Of a stretch of 48,371 nucleotides of DNA, positions 27,688 through 36,527 are shown piece after piece. The translations under genes and the position numbers were made by a program. Numbering within the stretch: the stretch's first letter is position 1; every line of letters begins with the position of its first letter. This DNA comes from Clostridia bacterium. Its GTDB lineage: Bacteria > Bacillota > Clostridia > Christensenellales > QALW01. The stretch spans positions 1 through 48,371 of the forward strand of contig JAFVVO010000008.1 of the NCBI GenBank assembly GCA_017502165.1, in the 5' to 3' direction. The notes beneath the pieces are model-generated. The model had not been told where the DNA came from. It saw only the letters and a list, made by a program, of their open reading frames with translations, and made no database searches.

Positions 27688-30311
27688 TATTTTTCACCCT
27701 TTAATGCGGATAAGCGCTCCTGAATTTTGCCGAGCATATCGGTGTACTTTTCAAGCTTTGCCTTTTCTTCCAAAATAAGCTTTTCGGGGGCCTTGGCAAC
27801 GAAGCCTTCGTTGTTAAGCTTGCCCTGAGCGCGCTTGATTTCGCTATTTACCGTTGCAAGCTCCTTCTCTAAACGCTCGATTTCCTTGTCCTTATCAACA
27901 AGCTCGCCCATGGGGATATAGCATTGAGCGCAGGAGGTAACAACGGTTGCAAACTCGTCTTCATTTTCGGGTTTAGCGGAAATAAACTCAACCCTTGAGG
28001 CGCTTGCCATCTTTTCAATAACGCTGCCTGAAGAAGAAAGATCCATCTTGGTTAAAATCAACAGCTCGGTTTTCTTGCTAACGGGAACGTTCATTTCAGC
28101 GCGGAGGTTTCTGACGTTCTTGATAATTTCAATAACCGCATCAAAGGCGGTAACGTCAAAATCAAGGGCAGAATCGGTTTCGGGCCAGGAAGAAATCATA
28201 ATGCTTTCGCCCGTGTTTTCAAGGCTTGTCCAGATTTCCTCGGTAATAAAGGGCATAAGAGGATGAAGAAGCTGAAGAGTTCCTGCAAGCACGAAATTAA
28301 GAACTGAGCAGGCAACGTCCTTAGCGCCCTCGTCGGAACCGTAAAGACGGGGCTTTGTAAGCTCGATATACCAGTCGCAGAAGTCGGACCAGATAAAGTC
28401 GTAAAGATTCTGTGCGGCAATACCTAATTCGTAGTTATCGTAGCTCTTGGTGATGTTTTCAACCAAGGAGTTGTATTTTTTAAGAATCCACTTATCGCAA
28501 TCGGCTAAGCTGCAGGCGGAAATATCAAGAAGCTTTCTGCCGTCAACGTTCATTTTTACGAAACGGGAAGCGTTCCAGATTTTGTTGGCAAAGTTGCGGT
28601 AAGCCTCAACCTTTTCCCAATAGAAGCGCATATCGTTTCCGGGGGAGTTGCCTGAGGCAAGGGAGAAACGAAGGGCGTCAGCACCGTAAGCGTCAATAAC
28701 CTCAAGGGGATCAACGCCGTTACCAAGGCTCTTGCTCATTTTTCTTCCCTGAGAATCGCGAACGATACCGTGGATAAGTACGGTCTTAAAGGGGACGTCG
28801 CCCATCTGCTCAATACCTGAGAACATCATTCTTGCTACCCAGAAGAAGATAATATCGTAGCCGGTAATCAGGGCGCTTGTGGGATAGTAATACTCAAGCT
28901 CTTCCGTCTTTTCGGGCCAGCCGAGAGTTGAGAAGGGCCAAAGAGCAGAGGAGAACCAGGTGTCAAGCACGTCCTCGTCCTGACGGATATTCTTGCTTGC
29001 GCACTTGGGACAAACGGTGGGCGCTTCTGCCGAAACGATAGTTTCACCGCAATCGTCGCAGTAATATGCGGGAATACGGTGTCCCCACCAAAGCTGACGT
29101 GAAACGCACCAGTCACGGATATTTTCAAGCCAGTTATAATAAATTTTTGAGAATCTTTCGGGAACGAAGTTGGTTTCTCCGTTTCTAACTGCGTCCAGCG
29201 CAGGCTTTGCTAAAGATTCCATCTTAACGAACCACTGCTTTGAAATAATAGGCTCAACAGCGCTGTGACAGCGGTAGCAGGTGCCAACGTTGTGGGAATA
29301 ATCCTCGGTTTTAATTAAGCAGCCGCATTCGGTAAGCTTTTCAACAACCTGCTTGCGAGCTTCTTCTCGGGTTAAACCTGCGAAAATGCCGCCATCTTCG
29401 TTGATAGTTCCGTCGTCGTTCATTACGCGGATAACGGGAAGGTTATGGCGAAGTGAAACCTCAAAGTCGTTGGGGTCGTGGGCAGGGGTAATCTTAACTG
29501 CGCCTGAGCCGAACTCCATTTCAACGTATTCGTCGGCAACGATGGGAATTTCTCTGTTCATCAAGGGAAGAACAACGGTTTTGCCTACTAAATCTTTATA
29601 TCTTTCGTCAGCAGGGTGAACTGCAACGGCAGTATCGCCCATATACGTTTCGGGACGGGTGGTAGCAACCGTTATGTACGCGCTCTTGTCGGGGGTGTAA
29701 TAACGGAGATGCCAAAGATGTGAAGCCTGCTCCTCGTATTCAACCTCAGCGTCGGAAAGCGCAGTTCCGCAAACGGGGCACCAGTTGATAATTCTGCTTC
29801 CGTGGTAAATAAGACCTTTGTTATAAAGCTTAACGAAAACCTCCGTTACGGCTTTGGAACAGCCCTCGTCCATAGTAAAGCGTTCTCTGTCCCAATCGCA
29901 GGAAGAGCCTAACTTTTTAAGCTGTTCAACGATTCTTCCGCCGTACTGTCTTTTCCATTCCCAAGCGCGCTCAAGGAATTTCTCTCTTCCCAAATCTTCC
30001 TTTTTGATGCCTTCTTTAGCTAAAGCGTCAACGATTTTAACTTCCGTTGCGATGCTTGCGTGGTCGGTTCCGGGAACCCAAAGGGCAGAATATCCCTGCA
30101 TACGCTTAAAGCGGATAAGGGCGTCCTGCATCATATTGTCTAAAGCGTGTCCCATATGAAGCTGACCCGTAATGTTCGGGGGAGGCATAACTATTGAGAA
30201 GGGCTTTTTGTTTTTGTCGGGCTCTGCGTGGAAATATCCCTTTTCCATCCAGAGAGAATAAAGTCGTTCCTCAACCGCCTTGGGATCGTATTGCTTTGCG
30301 ATTTCTTTCAT
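27687..30311 (-). CDS. valS: Valyl-tRNA synthetase
   Basis: 874 residues, class I synthetase. HIGH motif as HMGH (52-55) after [11 protein letters not shown]1 editing domain ([33 protein letters not shown]), zinc-ribbon cysteines (CDDCGETI...CPKC), KMSKS in [11 protein letters not shown], anticodon-binding helices and a C-terminal coiled-coil arm ([18 protein letters not shown]). Charges tRNA-Val. Controlled by the T-box leader directly upstream. RBS AAGGAG. Confidence 0.98.
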   Translation of the reverse strand: MKEIAKQYDPKAVEERLYSLWMEKGYFHAEPDKNKKPFSIVMPPPNITGQLHMGHALDNMMQDALIRFKRMQGYSALWVPGTDHASIATEVKIVDALAKEGIKKEDLGREKFLERAWEWKRQYGGRIVEQLKKLGSSCDWDRERFTMDEGCSKAVTEVFVKLYNKGLIYHGSRIINWCPVCGTALSDAEVEYEEQASHLWHLRYYTPDKSAYITVATTRPETYMGDTAVAVHPADERYKDLVGKTVVLPLMNREIPIVADEYVEMEFGSGAVKITPAHDPNDFEVSLRHNLPVIRVMNDDGTINEDGGIFAGLTREEARKQVVEKLTECGCLIKTEDYSHNVGTCYRCHSAVEPIISKQWFVKMESLAKPALDAVRNGETNFVPERFSKIYYNWLENIRDWCVSRQLWWGHRIPAYYCDDCGETIVSAEAPTVCPKCASKNIRQDEDVLDTWFSSALWPFSTLGWPEKTEELEYYYPTSALITGYDIIFFWVARMMFSGIEQMGDVPFKTVLIHGIVRDSQGRKMSKSLGNGVDPLEVIDAYGADALRFSLASGNSPGNDMRFYWEKVEAYRNFANKIWNASRFVKMNVDGRKLLDISACSLADCDKWILKKYNSLVENITKSYDNYELGIAAQNLYDFIWSDFCDWYIELTKPRLYGSDEGAKDVACSVLNFVLAGTLQLLHPLMPFITEEIWTSLENTGESIMISSWPETDSALDFDVTAFDAVIEIIKNVRNLRAEMNVPVSKKTELLILTKMDLSSSGSVIEKMASASRVEFISAKPENEDEFATVVTSCAQCYIPMGELVDKDKEIERLEKELATVNSEIKRAQGKLNNEGFVAKAPEKLILEEKAKLEKYTDMLGKIQERLSALKGEK

Positions 30312-30332
30312 AATTTAACTCCTTAAAAATAA

Positions 30333-30573
30333 ATAAGCGCCCTTAAAAAGGACGCTGAATTTGTGCGTGGTACCACCTTTATTCCGATAAAATTATCGGC
30401 ACTTGTGCGGGAGATAACGGCCACCTTACCGCTTAAGCTACTTAGTTTCACTCAAGGCACTCCAAAGCTACTTCCTTGCCCTTGCTATCTCGCCCTTTCA
30501 GCCAAGGGGCGATTCTCTGTAGATGCAATAAAGCAGGTACTACTCTTTTTCATTGTGCGAAATATTTATTTGC
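30333..30573 (-). promoter_or_regulatory. T-box leader of valS, specifier GUA (Val)
   Basis: The minus-strand leader carries the T-box core GGTGGTACCACG (around 30366-30377), then the terminator stem AGCGTCCTT/AAGGGCGCT (30348-30356 with 30336-30344) ahead of TTATTTATTTTT. Upstream, stem I has an AGAGAA motif and, on its 3' side, GAA-GTA-G, where GTA is a valine codon at the specifier position. Uncharged tRNA-Val should therefore favour antitermination. Confidence 0.93.
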
Positions 30574-30579
30574 TAAAAT

Positions 30580-30608
30580 ATTATACTATAAACCCAAAAT
30601 ATTTGCAA
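30580..30608 (-). promoter_or_regulatory. Promoter of the valS T-box transcript
   Basis: TTGCAA (30603-30608), 17-base spacer, perfect TATAAT (30580-30585) on the minus strand. It lies beside the pgsA 3' end, so valS is transcribed separately from pgsA. Confidence 0.82.
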
Positions 30609-30627
30609 GCGCAAAATGTAAAACGAT

Positions 30628-31206
30628 TTATTCCTCTGTTTTTTCTTCGTCAGCCTGATTTTCGGGGGTTTCTTCAACTTCTTTTATGGCTCTGAGCGCA
30701 ATAACAACGTAGGAAATAAGTGCTAAGAACGTAAGCACAATGGAAACGTAAAGTGTTATGTAAACGAAATTCTTTGCTACGCTTAAAATGCCGTCAACAA
30801 AGAAAAGCAGGCACATACTGAAAGTAATTAAGAAAGATGCCAGCTTGCCTATGGGATTGGAAACTACCATACGCTTCATTCTCTTTGAAGCAAGTCCGCC
30901 GCCTAAAACCGTAAAAAGCTCTTTGCCCGCAAGCACAAGCATTACCCAAAGGGGAAGAATGCCCTGAATGTGCAGGCAAAGCACTGCCGAAAGCTGAAGG
31001 GCTTTATCGGCAACGGGGTCAATAATTTTACCTAAATTCGTAATGCAGTTGAATTTGCGTGCAATAAAGCCGTCAATAACGTCTAAAATCGACGCAAAGG
31101 CAAAAATCAAAAAGGCGATTTCCCTTGAACAGTTGAAAAACGCCCAGATGAATACGGGACACATTGCCAAGCGGATAAAGGATAAAATGTTAGGAACGTG
31201 CTTCAT
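30628..31206 (-). CDS. pgsA: CDP-diacylglycerol--glycerol-3-phosphate 3-phosphatidyltransferase
   Basis: 192 residues with several membrane helices. The CDP-alcohol phosphotransferase signature is complete: D42, D45, G46, A49, R50, G59, D63 and D67 in DVIDGFIARKF...LGKIIDPVADK. It makes phosphatidylglycerophosphate, the first step to phosphatidylglycerol. The C-terminal tail is acidic (EVEETPENQADEEKTEE). It starts 15 bases after sigG on the same strand, so it can be read from the sigG transcript. Confidence 0.93.
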   Translation of the reverse strand: MKHVPNILSFIRLAMCPVFIWAFFNCSREIAFLIFAFASILDVIDGFIARKFNCITNLGKIIDPVADKALQLSAVLCLHIQGILPLWVMLVLAGKELFTVLGGGLASKRMKRMVVSNPIGKLASFLITFSMCLLFFVDGILSVAKNFVYITLYVSIVLTFLALISYVVIALRAIKEVEETPENQADEEKTEE

Positions 31207-31221
31207 TATAAAGACTTCTTT

Positions 31222-31998
31222 CTACATTAGTTTTTTTATGTGCTCCAGCGCGCCCTTTTCAAGACGGGAAACCTGCGCCTGAGAAATACCGATGCTTGAT
31301 GCTATTTCCATTTGGGTTTTACCGAGAAAATAGCGCATTTTTATTATATTATACTCTCTTTTGTCCAGTTTTGTCAACGCCTCTTGCAAAGCAAGATGCT
31401 CCGTCCAGACAGAATCATTCTTGCTTTTGTCACTTATCTGGTCCACAATAAACACCTGCTCACTGCCGTCCTTGAACACGGGCTCAAAAATGGAAACGGG
31501 TACGCTTACCGCTTCTAAAGCATTTTCCACGTCAAAAAGGGGAACGCCCAGGGCTTTTGCCACCTCTTCGTTGGAAATTTCGCGATTGCTTTCCTTAAAC
31601 AGCTCCTCGCGCTTCTGCATGGCACGGTATGCTAAATCACGCACAGAACGGCTGACCCGAATACTGCTGTTATCACGCAAAAATCTGCGAATTTCACCGA
31701 TTATCATGGGCACCGCATAGGTCGAAAACTTTACGTTGTGGCTTAAATCGAAGTTTTTAACCGCCTTAATTAAGCCGATGCACCCTACCTGAAATAAATC
31801 GTCGGGAGCTTCGCCGCGGCTTAAAAACCGTTGCACCACGCTTAAAACAAGCCGAAGGTTAGAAAACACAAACCTTTCAAGAGCCATTTCGTCTCCCTGC
31901 TTGATTTTAATCATCAGCTCCTCCGCTTCCTTGGGCTTTAATTTGGGAAGCTTAGCCGTGTCAACGCCGCAAATTTTTACCTTACTGTAGTACTGCAT
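31222..31998 (-). CDS. sigG: Forespore sigma factor SigG
   Basis: 258 residues from the ATG with GGAGGG at good spacing; an in-frame TTG five codons earlier overlaps that ribosome site. The N-terminus VKICGVDTAKLPKLK is the SigG-specific signature. Region 2 (DDLFQVGCIGLIKAVKNFDL, FSTYAVPMIIGEIRRFLRD) is followed by region 3 and region 4 with its helix-turn-helix (KTQMEIASSIGISQAQVSRLEKGAL). It directs late forespore transcription, so the host makes endospores. The usual spoIIGA-sigE neighbours are absent. Confidence 0.95.
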   Translation of the reverse strand: MQYYSKVKICGVDTAKLPKLKPKEAEELMIKIKQGDEMALERFVFSNLRLVLSVVQRFLSRGEAPDDLFQVGCIGLIKAVKNFDLSHNVKFSTYAVPMIIGEIRRFLRDNSSIRVSRSVRDLAYRAMQKREELFKESNREISNEEVAKALGVPLFDVENALEAVSVPVSIFEPVFKDGSEQVFIVDQISDKSKNDSVWTEHLALQEALTKLDKREYNIIKMRYFLGKTQMEIASSIGISQAQVSRLEKGALEHIKKLM

Positions 31999-32037
31999 AA
32001 AATCCCTCCGCAAAATATGTAGCGGCGCAACACTTTT

Positions 32038-32065
32038 ATTATTTTCTAAAATTGGAAAATTATGC
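32038..32065 (-). promoter_or_regulatory. Candidate sigma-F/sigma-G promoter of sigG
   Basis: On the minus strand GCATA (32061-32065) is separated by 14 bases from GAAAATAAT (32038-32046). This compares well with the sigma-F pattern GYATA then GGNNANANT; one key G is A. sigG is known to be sigma-F dependent in Bacillus. Confidence 0.6.
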
Positions 32066-32091
32066 AGGCGGATGGGAACAACTGCTTTGCA

Positions 32092-32121
32092 AAAATAAAA
32101 GACGCGTTATTTTCGCGTCTT
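32092..32121 (-). terminator. Terminator after the 84-residue gene
   Basis: AAGACGCG (32099-32106) pairs with CGCGTCTT (32114-32121), followed on the minus strand by TTATTTTTG. It separates this cluster from sigG. Confidence 0.85.
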
Positions 32122-32131
32122 AAATGGAAAT

Positions 32132-32386
32132 TTAGACCATAGATGTGTACTGTACAACGGTCTGGCCTTTGGTCCATTCCGATTTTATCTTGTCATAGAC
32201 GGTTTTGGCGGATTGAAACGAAACGTTACCAACGATAGTTTCATTAACAGTAGAAAGGGACACGAAGGTGTTGTAATTTTTTCCGTCAAGAGTCGCCAAT
32301 TTCAAGTACGTGCCGGAATTCATATTGCCGAGCCACATGGAACGAACTCCGGAGCCGGCGCTAAGTTTGGTAATTTCAATAAACAT
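32132..32386 (-). CDS. Hypothetical protein, 84 residues
   Basis: Starts at the ATG at 32384-32386, which has a clear AAGGAG site; the longer in-frame extension has none. The protein (MFIEITKLSAGSGVRSMWLG...) is soluble and strand-rich, with no motif I recognise. The AAGGAG lies inside the last codons of the upstream membrane-protein gene, so translation is probably coupled. Confidence 0.7.
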   Translation of the reverse strand: MFIEITKLSAGSGVRSMWLGNMNSGTYLKLATLDGKNYNTFVSLSTVNETIVGNVSFQSAKTVYDKIKSEWTKGQTVVQYTSMV

Positions 32387-32390
32387 AATT

Positions 32391-33023
32391 TTATTCTCCT
32401 TTGTTTTTATTAGATAAATTATTGCGTTTAAAATTAAAGGTGTAAACAAAAATTCCAAGGTAGAAAAGGGCAAGTGCTACCATCAGAGCTTGAGTAAGAA
32501 TAATGTTTCTTGAACCGTAGTTTGAATCCATATAAGCAAATGTAAAAAATATGGGATGATAATGAAACGACAAAACAAATATAACAAGATTTGTGATTGA
32601 GGAAGCAAGTGCGCCGTATCGCAATAGGAAAATGTTTTTTGAATAAAATAATGCTCCCACAAACGTCAAAAGTGTTGTAATTAAAAGTATGCGTAAGCTC
32701 CAAAGAACTATTTCTAATTGCATTGGGTCATAATATGAATATACTAGCAACGGCCAAGATGCAAGAGTAAGATTAATGGAAGCAATATTAACCCCCAGCG
32801 CAACGGGCAACAACCATTTCTTTAATGCAAATTCTTTGTTTTCGCAAAGAAGAAAAATAAGCACTAATACGGGGCAAATTAACGGCAGAAGATAAACAAC
32901 CAACGAGTTTACCGCATATTGAAGGTTACCAAACAAAGAAACGTTGAAATTAACGTCTAACGCAAGTAATATTGCATAAATAGTGGTAAAAATGATGGGG
33001 ATAAGGTTTTTAATTTTTTTCAT
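32391..33023 (-). CDS. Hypothetical membrane protein, about six helices
   Basis: 210 residues with roughly six hydrophobic helices and a positively charged C-terminus (FNFKRNNLSNKNKGE). No recognised family or catalytic motif. It overlaps the end of the upstream membrane-protein gene by 14 bases and leads directly into the 84-residue gene, forming a three-gene unit of unknown role. RBS AAGGAGG. Confidence 0.8.
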   Translation of the reverse strand: MKKIKNLIPIIFTTIYAILLALDVNFNVSLFGNLQYAVNSLVVYLLPLICPVLVLIFLLCENKEFALKKWLLPVALGVNIASINLTLASWPLLVYSYYDPMQLEIVLWSLRILLITTLLTFVGALFYSKNIFLLRYGALASSITNLVIFVLSFHYHPIFFTFAYMDSNYGSRNIILTQALMVALALFYLGIFVYTFNFKRNNLSNKNKGE

Positions 33024-33450
33024 TTATGTCCTCCTTAAATATTATTGTTTCTTCCGGTTCTTCGGAGGTAGACTTATTCTTTATACAGTTATAAATAATT
33101 GCTGAAATAAATGAAATTGGGACAGAATAAAAAAGAGGGAAAAGAAGTGATGCTGCAACAAAAGCATCGGCTAAACTGGGCGTCATAGAATCAAAAATAA
33201 TTTGAGATATCAAAACATTTCCTATGATTATAAAAAGGTTAAAAATCGTAAGAGGTAAAGCCACACTGCCTGTTTTTTTAACAAGCCTTGTTCCAAACCA
33301 AGCGCAAAAAACAGGCAAATATAAAGGGTTAAGAAATAAAATTGAGTCACCCAAGAGAATGGCTAAGAAATCAACTTTCATAATAGCGAATACTATTATA
33401 GTCGGAGCAATTCCTAAGATGGCGAGCGAATATGTTTTAATATTTTTCAC
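33010..33450 (-). CDS. Hypothetical membrane protein, four helices
   Basis: 146 residues from the GTG at 33448-33450, preceded by GGGGGAGGGG. An ATG further upstream lies inside the rubrerythrin terminator and is unlikely. About four helices (8-25, 28-48, 60-80, 95-120) and a hydrophilic acidic tail (NKSTSEEPEETIIFKEDINEKN). No family recognised. First gene of the three-gene unit. Confidence 0.75.
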   Translation of the reverse strand: MKNIKTYSLAILGIAPTIIVFAIMKVDFLAILLGDSILFLNPLYLPVFCAWFGTRLVKKTGSVALPLTIFNLFIIIGNVLISQIIFDSMTPSLADAFVAASLLFPLFYSVPISFISAIIYNCIKNKSTSEEPEETIIFKEDINEKN

Positions 33451-33469
33451 AATGCGTTCCCCTCCCCCA

Positions 33470-33503
33470 AAAACAAAAAATGTGCTACCTAAATGATAGC
33501 ACA
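33470..33503 (-). terminator. Terminator after reverse rubrerythrin
   Basis: TGTGCTA (33481-33487) pairs with TAGCACA (33497-33503), followed on the minus strand by TTTTTTGTTTTT. Confidence 0.88.
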
Positions 33504-33527
33504 TTCTTTTTGCGTTTTCAAGAAAAA

Positions 33528-34070
33528 TTAACCGAAATATCTCTTCAAAAGACCTGCAAAACCGCAGCCGTGACGAGCCTCATCCTTTGCCATTTCGTGA
33601 ACGGTGTCGTGAATAGCATCAAGGTCAAGCTGTTTTGCGCGTTTTGCAAGCATAAACTTGCCTTCGCAAGCGCCGTGCTCTGCTGCTGCGCGAAGCTCAA
33701 GGTTTTTCTTGGTTGAATCGGTAACAACGTCACCTAAAAGCTCTGCAAAGCGGGCGGCGTGGTCAGCCTCTTCAAAAGCGTAACGCTTAAAGGCTTCAGC
33801 GATTTCGGGATAGCCTTCACGGTCAGCAACTCTGCTCATGGCAAGATACATACCAACCTCACAGCATTCGCCGTTAAAGTTTTCTTCAAGACCCTTGATG
33901 ATTTCGGGGTCAACGCCCTTAGCGGAGCCTACGATATGCTCTGCTGCATAAGTAACGGTGCCTGCCTGCTCAATAAACTTTGCTGCAGGAGCCTTGCAAA
34001 TGGGGCAAGCTTCGGGAGCGCAGTCGCCTTCGTGAACGTAACCGCAAATGGTGCAAACAAATTTTTTCAT
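33528..34070 (-). CDS. Reverse rubrerythrin (NADH peroxidase type)
   Basis: 180 residues. The rubredoxin-like iron site is at the N-terminus (C6, C9, C22, C25: CTICG and CPICK). It precedes the ferritin-like four-helix domain with its diiron ligands ([44 protein letters not shown]). This swapped order defines the reverse rubrerythrins of clostridia, which reduce H2O2 and O2 with electrons from NADH via partner proteins. It marks an anaerobe handling oxygen exposure. RBS CCGGAGG. Monocistronic. Confidence 0.94.
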   Translation of the reverse strand: MKKFVCTICGYVHEGDCAPEACPICKAPAAKFIEQAGTVTYAAEHIVGSAKGVDPEIIKGLEENFNGECCEVGMYLAMSRVADREGYPEIAEAFKRYAFEEADHAARFAELLGDVVTDSTKKNLELRAAAEHGACEGKFMLAKRAKQLDLDAIHDTVHEMAKDEARHGCGFAGLLKRYFG

Positions 34071-34104
34071 AATTTTTACCTCCGGAAATGGAAAATTTTT
34101 AATT

Positions 34105-34125
34105 TTATAACAATCTGAGTTATAA
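34105..34125. promoter_or_regulatory. Inverted repeat in the reverse rubrerythrin leader
   Basis: TTATAAC (34105-34111) and GTTATAA (34119-34125) are perfect inverted repeats with a 7-base gap, just downstream of the -10. The TTATAA halves recall a PerR box, but PerR half-sites are normally one base apart, so the cognate repressor is uncertain. Confidence 0.5.
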
Positions 34126-34137
34126 TTTATCGGCTAT

Positions 34138-34167
34138 ATTATACAATACGGAAAATTTTTTTGTCAA
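34138..34167 (-). promoter_or_regulatory. Sigma-A promoter of reverse rubrerythrin
   Basis: Perfect TTGACA (34162-34167), 18-base spacer, perfect TATAAT (34138-34143). It should be strong unless repressed. Confidence 0.88.
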
Positions 34168-34213
34168 TGCTGAATTTAAGAAAATTTTATGAAAAATACT
34201 TCTGCAATAATTG

Positions 34214-34242
34214 TTGAAAAATTCTTTGCGCTGTGATATAAT
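34214..34242 (+). promoter_or_regulatory. Promoter of the two-component operon
   Basis: TTGAAA (34214-34219), 17-base spacer, perfect TATAAT (34237-34242), 68 bases before the response regulator ATG. Confidence 0.82.
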
Positions 34243-34310
34243 TGTAATATATTTGTAGTAATTAGGCGCAAAATCCCTTTTGCGCAAAAATAAACGATTC
34301 GGAGGAAATT

Positions 34311-34982
34311 ATGGTTCGCAGAGTTCTTATTGTTGATGATGAGCCGTTGATTGTTAAGGGCTTAAAATTCAGCTTGGAGCAGGAGGGCTACGTTACCGAC
34401 TGCGCATATAACGGCGAGGAGGCTCTTGAAAAATTCAATTCGGGCAAATTCGATATTATTTTGCTTGACGTTATGCTTCCCGGCATTTCGGGCACGGAGG
34501 TTTGCCATATTATCCGCCAAACTTCAATGATTCCCATTATTATGCTTACCGCAAAATCTGCAGACGAAGACAAAATCGAAGGCTTGACCGAAGGGGCTGA
34601 CGATTACCTTACCAAGCCCTTCAACACTGTAGAATTAAAGGCAAGAATGAAGAACCTTCTTCGCAGAACAAAGGGAGAAACTATGGATAATCAGGTCAAG
34701 GTTAAGGACTTGGTTATGGATAAGGAAAAACGCACCGTTATTCTTCGGGGCGAAAGCATTGAGCTTACCGCAAAGGAATTTGACATTCTGTTGCTTTTGA
34801 TAACTAATCCCGGCAAGGTATTTCGCAGAGAAGACCTGCTGGAGCTTATATGGAAGGACTATTCGGGGGATATCCGTACCGTTGACGTGCATATCCGCCG
34901 TCTTCGTCAGAAAATTGACGGGGACAAGCCCGAATACGTTTACACCAAATGGGGTGTAGGGTACTATTTTGCGGAAAACTAA
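34311..34982 (+). CDS. OmpR/PhoB-family response regulator
   Basis: 223 residues. Receiver domain with D9/D10, phosphorylation site D53 (LLDVMLPG), T80 and K102 (LTKPFN). Winged-helix DNA-binding domain from about 128, ending DVHIRRLRQKIDGDKPEYVYTKWGVGYYF. Phosphorylated by the kinase that follows. RBS GGAGG. The 3' end overlaps the kinase gene by 14 bases. Closest in style to PhoP/WalR/ResD proteins; targets unknown. Confidence 0.95.
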   Translation: MVRRVLIVDDEPLIVKGLKFSLEQEGYVTDCAYNGEEALEKFNSGKFDIILLDVMLPGISGTEVCHIIRQTSMIPIIMLTAKSADEDKIEGLTEGADDYLTKPFNTVELKARMKNLLRRTKGETMDNQVKVKDLVMDKEKRTVILRGESIELTAKEFDILLLLITNPGKVFRREDLLELIWKDYSGDIRTVDVHIRRLRQKIDGDKPEYVYTKWGVGYYFAEN

Positions 34983-36429
34983 GCTGGGGCTTAACGTCTT
35001 ATTAAGCGTTAGCTACGTAGTCATTATCGTTTGCGTGCTTGCAGTTATAACACTTTCGGTTACCTCCTATTTAGGCAAGCACTTTTTGTCTAACCGAGAA
35101 GAAGAACAGCACAAGGTTCTGGAGGACTGCGCCTCCGCCTTGATGCCCTATTTAGAGGAAATGGAGCCCAACTACGTTTACGAAGTGCTTTCCGTTTACG
35201 CCCGTCAGGGCAACGGCAGAATGTTGTTCGTTGACAGGCAGGGTTGTGTGCAAAGCGACACCTTTTGCACTCTTAACGGCACCAAGCCTTATTCTGAGGA
35301 AATTGAGGCGGTGCTTCAGGGCAAGTCTGACTTTTCCGTAGGATACCACAATCAAAAAATTCTTCCCACGGAAATAACTAAGGACAATGCGTTTTTGGCA
35401 GGTGCAACCGACTCCTACTGGTCGGGCTATTACGTGCGAGCTATATCCTCCTTCGGCGAACAAAAGGGTGCAGTAATTCTGATTGCGCCCGTTCAGGACA
35501 TCGTTAAAAACGTAGGCGCCGTTACAAACGGACTGTTCGTTTTCAGCATTATTCTTATTATTTTGGTTGCGGCGTTCGCTCTGTTTTTAAGCTCGTCTCT
35601 TACAAGCTCTATCAGAAAATTCAACCGAGCCATTTCTAAAATGAGCAGCGGTAAGTTTTCCGCCAGAGTTGACGAAAACGAGATTGCCGAGTTCGGTGAG
35701 CTGGCAAAGGCATTTAATATGATGTCCGAGCGGCTTGAAAACCTTGACGCCTCCCGAAGCCAGTTCGTTTCCGACGCTTCCCACGAGCTTAAAACGCCTC
35801 TTGCGTCAATGAAGATCCTTTCCGAATCTCTTTTAACTCAGCCCGACGCGCCCGTTGAACTCTACAGAGAATTTATGACGGACATTAACAGCGAGGTTGA
35901 CCGACTTTCCCTTGTTATTAACGACCTTTTAACCTTGGTTAAAACCGATAAGGGAAGCGAAACGCTTGTTATTGCCCGCGTTCAGCTTGGCGAGGTTATT
36001 AAGCAGATTATTTCTACCGTTGAGCCTTTGGCGCGGGATAAGCACATAACGGTGCTCTACGATTACGTTGACGTTACGGTGTACGTTGACGAATTGCGTA
36101 TTCGTCAGGTGTTTACCAACCTTATTGATAACGCAATAAAATATTCTCCCGAAAACACCACCGTTACGGTAACCTTAACACAGACTATTACAAATGCCGT
36201 CGTTACCGTTGCCGACCAGGGTATAGGCATTGCGCAGGAGCATTTGCCGCATCTGTTTGAAAGATTTTATCGCGTAGACAAGGCGCGCTCCCGTCAGGCA
36301 GGCGGAACGGGCTTAGGTCTTTCCATCGTTAAGCAGATAATCGAACAGCACGAGGGCGAAATCACCGTTAAAAGTGAAGCAGGAGTAGGCACCACCTTTA
36401 CGGTAACCCTGCCTATTGCAAAGCAGTAA
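34969..36429 (+). CDS. Sensor histidine kinase
   Basis: 486 residues. TM1 about 8-32, extracytoplasmic sensor domain 33-185, TM2 about 189-210, HAMP 210-262, HisKA with H272 (SHELKTPL), and HATPase_c with the N box (NLIDNAIKYSP), G1 (DQGIGI), F box (FERFYRVDKARS) and G2 (GGTGLGLS). The architecture matches PhoR/ResE/WalK kinases, without a PAS domain. Partner of the overlapping response regulator. Signal unknown. Confidence 0.95.
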   Translation: MRKTKLGLNVLLSVSYVVIIVCVLAVITLSVTSYLGKHFLSNREEEQHKVLEDCASALMPYLEEMEPNYVYEVLSVYARQGNGRMLFVDRQGCVQSDTFCTLNGTKPYSEEIEAVLQGKSDFSVGYHNQKILPTEITKDNAFLAGATDSYWSGYYVRAISSFGEQKGAVILIAPVQDIVKNVGAVTNGLFVFSIILIILVAAFALFLSSSLTSSIRKFNRAISKMSSGKFSARVDENEIAEFGELAKAFNMMSERLENLDASRSQFVSDASHELKTPLASMKILSESLLTQPDAPVELYREFMTDINSEVDRLSLVINDLLTLVKTDKGSETLVIARVQLGEVIKQIISTVEPLARDKHITVLYDYVDVTVYVDELRIRQVFTNLIDNAIKYSPENTTVTVTLTQTITNAVVTVADQGIGIAQEHLPHLFERFYRVDKARSRQAGGTGLGLSIVKQIIEQHEGEITVKSEAGVGTTFTVTLPIAKQ

Positions 36430-36433
36430 AACA

Positions 36434-36470
36434 AAAGACCGACACGCTTTGTGTCGGCCTTTTTCTTTTT
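36434..36470 (+). terminator. Terminator of the two-component operon
   Basis: CCGACAC pairs with GTGTCGG (36439-36445 with 36451-36457), followed by CCTTTTTCTTTTTTT. Confidence 0.9.
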
Positions 36471-36527
36471 TTTGAAAACGTATAACGTTCGTGCGAAGCA
36501 ATATAACCTGCCGTCAAAAAACGAACC

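Noticed and set aside
33451..33504. Upstream ATG for the four-helix membrane protein
   Set aside because: It starts inside the rubrerythrin terminator hairpin; the GTG at 33448-33450 has a GGAGGGG site.
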